Source: Talaromyces rugulosus (taxonomy: Eukaryota; Ascomycota; Eurotiomycetes; Eurotiales; Trichocomaceae). Taken from it: a DNA stretch of 64,000 nucleotides. Under the pieces are notes generated by a model that ran no database searches, was not told the DNA's origin, and worked only from the letters and a program-made list of their open reading frames with translations. The position numbers and the translations under genes are program-made. Positions 56,233 to 64,000 of the stretch are shown here, in pieces (position 1 is the stretch's first letter; each line of letters begins with the position of its first letter). The DNA is taken from NCBI RefSeq assembly GCF_013368755.1, contig NC_049562.1, positions 6,324,001 to 6,388,000 of the forward strand, in the 5' to 3' direction.

Positions 56233-57068
56233 GGTGAGTAGCGCATATAAATACGGGTTTAAATGGGCCGAAGCAGTCACTCCAAAAAATGGGATTACGC
56301 GGGGTTTAAATATTATTCCGGATTATACTAACGTCTCTTGTTACTATCATTTTTTTCTGCATCCCCACACAGTGTAAGCCGCTATAAATAAGACCGAGAC
56401 TCCGCGGTGCATCGATGGTGCCCGCATACTAGCCCATTCATACTAGAATGTACAATGGAGAATAGGAGCAGTAGTAGTTAAGATTAGCTTTAGCGGAATA
56501 GACTTTATAATATCAACTCGGTATTGAAATCAAGATTTTCGCGCAAATCATGTTTTGGGATCAGTTTGGCGTTTCAAAAAGTTGCCCACCCAGTTTATAC
56601 CAACGGTAACTGGTACAGCAGTGGCTTACTCGTTTTGAAAGTAAAATATTGGCCATAAATTGAAGCATTTGAGACCGGACAGGACATCCACACGATTCCG
56701 TGGATAAAATCCATGTACGAAGCGATTCCTTCTCGAATATTTCAAATACAAGAGATTAAAATCGAAAATGAGCAAAACAGACTAGAGTTCAGATGTCACT
56801 TTTGAGCCTTTTATTTTTAAATCTAGGAACTTTGAAACTGCCTATGACAATATCCGACCTGAGCCAGTTGACGTGGCACATGGCGGTGAATATTTATTCC
56901 AGCCGGATTGTGCATATACTTCCAGCCCTCCAATTGTATTTAGTCCCAGAACTAACTGTCTAAGCCGCTAGGCCGTAGCCGGTTGCTGCCGAATTACATA
57001 GTACTCAACTGCTCCAAGAATAGGAGCCAGGACGTCAGGCATTGTAGCAGGTTGCGCTCGAAAAATGC
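56233..57068. other. Intergenic region
   Basis: Promoter of the esterase, then about 600 bases without a supported gene. Confidence 0.5.
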
Positions 57069-57961
57069 ATGGCAGTGTGTGAAATACGCGACCTGGATCG
57101 ATTCCGGAGCCAGGTCCAAGAGTCCTTCGAGCACCTTGGGCCCAACGAGCTGAACAGACTACTCTCGCGGACCGCCTTGTACGACCACTGGGTGGACGGG
57201 ACGCGATGCCTGATTGAACAAGGGGCCAGTCCAAGTACGATAGCCTTGGCTCTTTTAGCTCAGAAGAGCTCTGTACCTATTCTAGAACTTCTAAAGGGGC
57301 TTGGGAGGGATTACAAGGCGGGTAATGAGCGCTATAACGCTTTGCCATGAGTGAGATGCGCTTGATTTAGTAATTTTCTAGTAATACGAAAGCTAAGTGT
57401 ATCCTAGTTTCGCTATCCCAAATGAAAAAAGTACTAGACTGGTTGCTAGACCAAGGGCTAAACATTAATGCTCCAAGCGAGGAGGCTCACTACTCTGATA
57501 GTAACAGAGAGGGTCACGATAATGCGGTTGGAGTTCTAAACAGAGCTGCAACGTATGACGACGTCGATATTCTCGATCATCTCGTTGCTCGCGGTGCAGA
57601 ACCTACCCACAGCAATGCCCTTCACCATGCTGCCATGTCATTCACTATGGTTGCTTATCTGATCGGCAACTACAAACTTGACGTCAATGCGGACGATAGC
57701 CGCGGAGGCCTTAACGCTCAAACACTTGGCAGTGGGCCATGGGGCTGTCCCCTTAACTATCCAGTTTCAAACTCCAATCTCCTGGCAGTCGAGTCGCTGT
57801 TAAAATACGGCGCGGAAGTTGGAGACAGTCCGGCGATAGCCATTAGCAAGGGGCACGCCCCGAGTCTCAAGTTGCCTCTCGATCACGGTGCTGACTCTTC
57901 AGAGGCTCTAGACACTGCTGTTCGTATGGACTTTGTCGACAGCTGCAAACCCTGCCTCTAG
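57069..57961 (+). pseudogene. Ankyrin-repeat protein gene, probably broken
   Basis: Part 1 (57069-57350) reads NRLLSRTALYDHWVDGTRCL, then IEQGASPSTIALALLA and KGLGRDYKAGNERYNALP, and stops. Part 2 starts about 70 bases later in a different frame: KKVLDWLLDQGLNINAPSE, then VGVLNRAATYDDVDILDHLV, ARGAEPTHSNALHHAA and ALHHAAMSFTMVAYLIGNY. These are ankyrin units. The interval holds GTGAG and several TAG triplets, so an intron might join the parts, but the TGA precedes the candidate donor and no join keeps the frame. The C-terminal repeats also end early at TAG 57959. Remnants of one ankyrin gene are the simplest reading. Confidence 0.65.
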
Positions 57962-58850
57962 TATGGTGCGGACATTGCTCTGGTAGAGGCACGAGATAGG
58001 GAAATGTCGCCTAACCGGAGTATATTAGGGGAAATGCTGCAAACTTCAAGTTGCTCTTGGGCTTCTACCAGAGCTATTCTTTTATGGTTTATATAATAAT
58101 GGTGGCGAGGTGGCGAACACTGGTCATATTAGCTTCCGCTAACTTAGGCAACAGAACCTACACCGTAAACCATCTGTAAACCGCCAAGAGTACACTACAT
58201 GTACCTGTGCAGGGGCACCAGTCAATGGCAATAAAGTGCCGTCATTAACAGCTTTACTAGTGTATTCAGTCATCCACTATATACTCCATATATACATTTA
58301 ATTTAAATATGGTAATAAAAAATCACTAATATATTAATATCCCTCGGAGAAATCCTCACGCCAAGGTTCCCCCAAGCCTTGGCCGCGCGGGGTAAAAAAG
58401 TCAAAAAAGCAAGAGGTTTTCCTGGTTGACAGCTCAACCAGGCTGCATGCGGCCCAAAGGAAAGTTTCTAGAAACATCGCACGCGCTGACAAGCCAGGGA
58501 TTGGAGCTTGCTGTGAGGGGTGAGTGACTGACTGTGTTGACGTCACCGGGCTGGAGTCATGCAACAGTCGGTCTGAAATGGAAATATGGGAAATATGGAA
58601 GGATGATTGATTGCATAGGATAAAATGGATATTAGGTATCCTAAAACAGGTCTATCGTTAAAGAAAACTATCAGGCCAAAAGAATAAAAGGACTCAAGTA
58701 TGCAACAAATTCAGTACTTGCAGGCATGGGATATCATAATAGTCATAAGGCAAAATTAACACCGAAAAAAAAAGGGAAAATGGAAATGGAAAATAGGAAA
58801 ATGGGAAGAAATGTGCAATATGGAAAGGAAAGAGGAAGAGCTTCTGACGG
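57962..58850. other. Intergenic region
   Basis: Degenerate 3' continuation of the ankyrin gene may extend to about 58090 (ADIALVEARDRE is readable just past the stop). Nothing else recognised. Confidence 0.4.
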
Positions 58851-59372
58851 TCACTGCACCCATTTGGGCATCAGATCCTCTATCATGCCTTCTTCCTTCT
58901 TCTTCCGCCTATCCTTTTCCTCCTTCTCAACGCGCCGCCGTTGCTCTTCGAGCAGCTTGGCGTCGACGCGCGGATCGAGCTTGTTCAACCACTTGTGCTT
59001 GTGCGGCTGCGAAGAAGCGGTAGTACCATTCGCCGGCTGGCTCCTCTGACTCTTCACAGGCGACCTCTTCTTGACAGTGATGTTGTTCGACTCTGCTTTA
59101 AGTCCGCGCGAGGGCGAAAGCGACTTTGTGTTTGTCTGCGGATAAGGCGGCTCGTCGCAGTCACGGATCTCGTCGAAAATAGGCTCCTTGTCGCTCTCAG
59201 GGATAGTAGCCGCCGCCAACGTCTTTGGCTTGCTGCCAAACGAAGGTGACCGAATGAAGGAGAACGAGCGGTGCGAGGTGAGGGCCGAGGAGGGGCTGAG
59301 GGAGGGGAGGTCGCTGCTATGCGAGCATTGCCTAGTGAGCGCCGACCCACTACTCGAAGGAACGGACGACAT
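58851..59372 (-). CDS. Uncharacterised Ser-rich, basic protein
   Basis: 173 aa, intronless. The first ~60 residues are Ser/Pro-rich with repeated SxxS and SPS motifs. The middle has an acidic patch (ESDKEPIFDEIRDCDEPP). The C-terminus is a charged helix (RVDAKLLEEQRRRVEKEEKD, then DRRKKKEEGMIEDLMPKWVQ). The conserved-looking HKHKWLNKLDPRVDAKLLEE suggests a genuine fungal family, but I do not recognise it. Long poly-T and T/C-rich DNA lies in its upstream region. Confidence 0.55.
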   Translation of the reverse strand: MSSVPSSSGSALTRQCSHSSDLPSLSPSSALTSHRSFSFIRSPSFGSKPKTLAAATIPESDKEPIFDEIRDCDEPPYPQTNTKSLSPSRGLKAESNNITVKKRSPVKSQRSQPANGTTASSQPHKHKWLNKLDPRVDAKLLEEQRRRVEKEEKDRRKKKEEGMIEDLMPKWVQ

Positions 59373-59580
59373 GATTGTGATAGAGTAAGAAAGATGTGAA
59401 AAGATAAAAATCGAAGGACCAATGTCAGTCCTTGATAAATTGCTGAATCACTTCATGTTTGGGCGGCGATTTGCTGACAGACGGTGGTATTTTGACGCGC
59501 ATTTCAGGCGGGGAGGAAAAAGGGAGGAGGAGGAAGGGAGGAGCAAAACGTGAGGCTTTGGCACTGTTTCATTCACCGGC

Positions 59581-59614
<34 letters not shown>

Positions 59615-60582
59615 CTCGCGCTGACCGAGTGGGTCTCGCGCGTTGCGACTGGCTGGATACCGATCCTGACGTCAGATAGTGTTGGGGTTAGTCAGGTGGA
59701 TGCGATACAAGGTACCCCAGATTCAGCAGCCAGTCAGACAGCAGGATCTGGGGGGTGGGACCCACCTTTTTGCGATCGCGCGCGCTGATTCCTTAATTCG
59801 CCCGCGCTATAGCCGAACGGGGATGTCACGTGGGGGCGCGCTAGCCCGCTTCGAGCCGCGCGAGCCGCGTTTGCCCGTTTTTATTCCAAGCGCCCAATTA
59901 CCGGCGGTCTTGGCATACGCAAAAACCTTAAATTACGCCCTCATTACGGGTAATACGGAAATACCGGTTAATTAACCCGGTCGATTCTTGGCAACAGACT
60001 GGTGACTCTAGTTGCACACGTCAGTCATATTATTAGAGTCAGAGTAGATTCTCTTTTTAAGAAGTTGAAGATTATACATTACCAATAGATATTAGGGCCT
60101 GCTATTCATAGCAAGCAGGCTTTGTATGACAATGCACCTGACAATGCCTGACAACATTTGAATGCACTGTGAGCCCTAGTCATAGATCTCAAAGCACAAC
60201 AAGAACAAAGAATACGGCTGATAGAGATACTTACAATCCTTTTGTTCTCATTCATTCTCTGTCTAGCAATTCTACTAAATATATTATATAGTAATATAAT
60301 ACAGAACTTGCTTGTTTGTTCCTCTCTGCTATTGTTCCAATGTTAGCTGCTAAACATAAATTCATTCCCAGTTCGTGGTTTGTATGGTAACCAGTCAATG
60401 TTAGTCACACCAAACACTGGATATCACTACCAGTTGACCACTATGATGATGTATAACTGCACATCCACGACGACTAATCAACACACACACTCACACACAC
60501 TCAAAACAAGATGTTTCTTTGTTGCCTCTGCTCCCTGCTACTCACCCCCCCCCCCCAAACCATCCAAAGCCACTGACTCAGG
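59373..60582. other. Intergenic region with a 31-T homopolymer
   Basis: A run of 31 T at 59584-59614 and a CA-repeat at about 60482-60500, followed by a C-run at about 60545-60556. No gene supported. Confidence 0.55.
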
Positions 60583-61623
60583 ATGACTCCGCAAGGCTCC
60601 CCAAAAAGTCTCCCAAAATCGCCTCCCAACACCGAAAAAAAGCTGCCCAGTCGTCCCATCGAGTTTGCACTCGTCGAGCCTATCAAGGGCACCTGTGATC
60701 GAGATGGCAAACAGATTGAAGCTTGGTGTCTGCCTGGTCCGAACCAAGTCATCCTCAAATCCTGGAGCCCAGATGACCCCATTTTCTTGCACTCTGACTT
60801 TGCAGACCTGAAAGGAACTCGCATGACCTGTTTCAAATGTGATGACTTTGTCATCTTCGTGTCCAAAACAAAAGTCATGATGGCCCGGCTCAGAATGGAC
60901 AATATTTTCAACGGAGACATCGAAGAGGCACAACAACTAGGCAAGATTGCAGAGGAATCCCTGGACTGGACCGGGTCTGTCGACTGTATCCTCCTCACAC
61001 CAGAGCTAACCACTTTCGACGACCTTGGCTCTTCCGACCCCTCCATGCAGGCCGTGATCGATGCTGAGAATCATTATCTCTCCTCTATCAAGCGGTGGGG
61101 AAGCCGCTTCCGTCAGCGTGAACTGGAAGATTTCTTTTGGTCAAAGTGGAAGATGGCTCGACACATCAGTTTAACCGTCATCCCCTACCAGCCATTTCAT
61201 GACACAAGAATTCCCCAGTGCTCCTTTGTGACGCTTTTGAATGAAAAGGCAAAAGAGGTGTTGGATATCAAGGAGTTTGTGAACCTGTCCAAGGGTGAAC
61301 CTTTTGTCTCTCGTCAGCACAGAAACGGCGACGACTCTCCAAGGCTTTCGACCAGGATTGGCGGCTACGGGCCCTGGAAACAGATATCCGTCCGCAGCGT
61401 CCATCAGGACATTTCTATTCTTACGATCGGATGCAGTGGCACACAGCATTTTGAAGACCGCGAAGAAGTCCATACCGAAGAAGGGAAAACCTACCATCGA
61501 AGTATGTGGTTCCCTCGCAAGATGGTGTCTCTACTGACAAGTTCTCCCAGGCTTTACCATCGTGTACAACGCATGAATCGTCAAACACTGGCTATCGATT
61601 TGTTGGCACTTGATATGCGATGA
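60583..61623 (+). CDS. Uncharacterised fungal protein
   Basis: Intronless 346-aa frame starting AGGATGACTCCGC. The Pro/Ser/Lys-rich N-terminus is followed by IEFALVEPIKGTCDRDGKQI, a beta-rich segment (CDDFVIFVSKTKVMMARL), and FRQRELEDFFWSKWKMARHI in the middle. No known domain, signal peptide or membrane segment is recognised. Base composition and codon use look genuinely coding over the whole length. Function not assigned. Confidence 0.65.
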   Translation: MTPQGSPKSLPKSPPNTEKKLPSRPIEFALVEPIKGTCDRDGKQIEAWCLPGPNQVILKSWSPDDPIFLHSDFADLKGTRMTCFKCDDFVIFVSKTKVMMARLRMDNIFNGDIEEAQQLGKIAEESLDWTGSVDCILLTPELTTFDDLGSSDPSMQAVIDAENHYLSSIKRWGSRFRQRELEDFFWSKWKMARHISLTVIPYQPFHDTRIPQCSFVTLLNEKAKEVLDIKEFVNLSKGEPFVSRQHRNGDDSPRLSTRIGGYGPWKQISVRSVHQDISILTIGCSGTQHFEDREEVHTEEGKTYHRSMWFPRKMVSLLTSSPRLYHRVQRMNRQTLAIDLLALDMR

Positions 61624-62872
61624 AAGCGATGGAATTGGAATGGCGAAAGGACAGCATTGACGGCGTGATTTAGGGGGCGTATTGCTGGCGTTCAAGAATA
61701 GGAGAGGTTTACCGTGTTTAATGAATTGAATGAACAGCCGTTATGACCGTGCATCTGCGCAATATTGTAACCTATTGCTCGTAGGTATCAACTGACCTGT
61801 AAAGCGGGATTAAAAGCTCCATGTCGACTTTGCAATATTGCGACACGCAGATCAATTGATTCCAAAGACTGGCCAGGAAAGGAAACATCGACTGATTTCA
61901 GCTGACAAGAACGGAAAACAAATGTCTTGGCCCGAGATTTCGGACATATTTCCTAGTTCTATAAATACTCCGGAGTCCGGACAGAGTCAACTATGTCCAC
62001 TTTTAACGTTAAAACTTAAATAAAGGGCAAGGATCTGCAGACAACTACGTAGCTTTAGAGTTGTCGACCGTTATTTCTCCATGTTTTGTATACATTATTC
62101 CGAATCCGTGATCAGAACCAGGTGATCTTACGTATAGTAAATAGCGGTCTACGGACAAGCACTATTAGGAACAATATCATTTCGATTTGCCTATTAGATG
62201 GAAGATATTTCAATAATTCTATATTAAGCGCCGGTTATGAACTTTTACGTCAGACGCACGGTATTAATAATACTACAGGGTCTGGCTGACCATTACCAAG
62301 CGAGATGGCCTCGACCGTCCTCCAACCTGGTTGCAGCTAAGCCAGTAATCACCACTTATCACGCGGACGAGCCTATCGAGTCGCTTTTATTTGAAATGCC
62401 AAGGCGGCCCTAGCTTGCTGACGGGCCTTGCCGCCGACTCTTTGGAATCATTCTTACTTTTCCGCCAACATCGCGATTGTTGCATGATAGAGGAATCCGG
62501 AATCCGGATGAAAAATATTGCCCCTTGTTTTCGGCCTTTGTACCACCCCAGTATGTCTATATCCAATCAAGGCACCCTCATTGCGCGCCTTAGGAATCAC
62601 TCCTGCCGCTTCAGGCTTAGCACCATGTACCGCGGTGATCAGCATTTTGGGCCAGTGCCTATTACGGCCAAAACATTTCAACAAAACGTGATAAAAGATG
62701 ACATGATCTGTAGTCCATGAACAAAGTGGATATGACCAGTCCAATCACGGTTGCATTTATAATCGACCAATTCGATGCATTGGCTAGACTTTGGGAACAT
62801 TGTTCCCCATATAAACAAGCTCCCCTGCCCCTCCGGAGATAGGGAGGTGCAACAAGCAGCAAAAACAGCAAA
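61624..62872. other. Intergenic region and catB promoter
   Basis: About 1.25 kb. No gene recognised in the first kilobase; the last 150 bases are the catB promoter. Confidence 0.45.
62810..62815 (+). promoter_or_regulatory. TATA box and CCCCT elements of catB
   Basis: TATAAA at 62810-62815, 58 bases upstream of the ATG. Two CCCCT stress-response-type motifs (62822-62826, 62828-62832) lie just downstream, so they may be in the leader rather than the promoter. Confidence 0.5.
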
Positions 62873-64000
62873 ATGCGGACAACAACCTTGCTCGGAGGTG
62901 CCATCTTCCTGGCCGCTGCAGCTGAGGCGGCGTGCCCTATGATGACAGGGGAGCTCAATGCCCGTGACATACCGGAGAACCCTCATGCGTTTGATCGTCG
63001 TGACACTGAGGAATTCCTATCTCAATTCTACCTCAATGATAGCAACTCGTACCTCACTAGCGACGTCGGCGGACCCATTGCCGACCAGAACAGCTTGAAG
63101 GCTGGCGAACGAGGTCCGACTCTGCTGGAAGACTTTGTTTTCAGGCAGAAAATCCAGCACTTTGACCACGAGCGAGTACGTCGCGCGCATACCCGTGCAT
63201 TATCTAGATATTTTTCAGACTCTGACGTTGGTTGATAGGTCCCCGAGCGTGCCGTACATGCCCGTGGTGCTGGCGCCCATGGAGTCTTCACTTCGTATGC
63301 GGACTGGTCTAATATCACAGCTGCGTCTTTCCTCGGCGCTGCTGGCAAGGAGACTCCTGTATTCGCTCGTATCTCGACTGTCGCCGGAAGCCGTGGCAGT
63401 GCAGACACTGCTCGAGACGTCCACGGATTCGCGCTTCGCTTCTACACCGATGAGGGCAACTATGGTATGTGGGATCTTTGGAAAGGATAAAGAAATTTTG
63501 TTAACCCACATAGACATTGTTGGCAACAACATCCCCGTCTTTTTCATTCAAGATGCGATTCTGTTCCCGGACCTCATCCATGCCGTGAAGCCACACCCCG
63601 TAAACGAAATCCCCCAGGCTGCCACTGCCCATGACACAGCCTATGACTTTTTTAGCCAACAGCCCAGCTCGCTGCACACGCTCTTCTGGGCCATGGCCGG
63701 TCATGGTATCCCTCGCTCGATCCGCCATCTTGATGGTTTCGGTATCCATACCTTTCGCTTCGTGACCGACGACGGTGCCTCGAAGCTGGTCAAGTACCAC
63801 TGGACTTCTTTGCAAGGCCGTGCCAGTCTGGTCTGGGAAGAGGCACAGGCTGCCGCTGGAAAGAATGCCGATTACCTGCGCAAGGATCTATACGACAACA
63901 TTGCTGCTGGCCGCTTTCCGGAGTGGGAGGTACGTTTTAGTTACACATATGCATGCCATATTTTCTAACGGATTGTCTAGCTCGGTGTTCAAATTATCGA
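62873..64000 (+). CDS. catB: Secreted large-subunit catalase B, 5' part (runs off the window)
   Basis: Exons 62873-63175, 63239-63464, 63514-63929 and 63981 to the window end, all in phase. The protein opens with a signal peptide ([18 protein letters not shown]), then the CatB pro-region with [10 protein letters not shown]. Catalase core: [20 protein letters not shown], the catalytic His region [54 protein letters not shown] and a helical [18 protein letters not shown]. About 340 codons are visible. Large-subunit catalases run to ~720 aa with a flavodoxin-like C-terminal domain, which should lie beyond 64000. It breaks down H2O2 outside the cell or in the wall. No defect is seen in the visible part. 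Confidence 0.95.

Noticed and set aside
56400..56407. CTCCGCGG (NirA consensus) upstream of the CE2-like esterase
   Set aside because: A single copy without nearby GATA clusters before a carbohydrate esterase gene; probably chance.
1..64000. CRISPR arrays, rRNA, tRNA genes or intact transposons
   Set aside because: None was recognised by eye; tRNAscan-SE and a repeat library search would be needed to exclude small ones.

Overview
The window is chromosomal DNA from a filamentous ascomycete, most likely Eurotiales (Aspergillus/Penicillium-like). Evidence: about 20 protein genes on both strands, nearly all split by 41-85 nt introns with GTANGT-type donors and CTAAC/CTGAC branch sites; Zn2Cys6 and copper-fist regulators; a CatB-type secreted catalase; a nitrite transporter with a NirA-type site; and an NLR relic eroded by C-to-T/G-to-A change, as expected from repeat-induced point mutation (RIP). 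Exon boundaries were worked out by hand from phase and splice motifs. Family names rest on motif recognition, not on a database search.

Layout. 0-4 kb: AT-rich edge, a small heat-shock protein (Hsp20) with heat-shock elements, and an APH-fold protein. 5-11.3 kb: a divergent pair. The left gene is a 471-aa protein resembling the TULIP/P47 family. The right is a 1104-aa protein with a propeller-like N-terminus and a helical, hydrophobic C-terminus. This is the best candidate here for an undescribed system. 12-15 kb: an HD phosphohydrolase fused to a nucleotide-kinase-like domain with a degenerate P-loop, then a kinase-like gene broken by two in-frame stops.

15.3-26.6 kb: an apparent metabolic cluster with a Zn2Cys6 regulator, a sugar-type MFS porter, a PrpF-family aconitate isomerase (Lys98 and Cys132 spaced like the PrpF catalytic pair), a mitochondrial citrate/tricarboxylate carrier, a 14-TMS-type MFS exporter and a DUF2867 protein. 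The parts match the export-isomerise-secrete logic of the Ustilago itaconate cluster, but no decarboxylase is present, which suggests trans-aconitate rather than itaconate.

27-44 kb: an uncharacterised fungal protein, a secreted SBP56-type protein, a long gene-poor stretch, a small unknown gene, a formate/nitrite transporter with a palindromic NirA-type site and GATA sites, a dienelactone-hydrolase-type gene with one TGG-to-TAG stop, a xylitol/sorbitol dehydrogenase-type enzyme and a SAT4/HAL5-like kinase. 44.7-48.1 kb: the PNP-NB-ARC-TPR NLR relic.

49-64 kb: a copper-fist regulator; a divergent pair for the protocatechuate branch of the beta-ketoadipate pathway (carboxymuconolactone decarboxylase-like and carboxymuconate cyclase); an SFK1/DRAM-type membrane protein; a CE2-like secreted esterase; a broken ankyrin gene; two uncharacterised proteins; and the 5' part of catB running off the window end.
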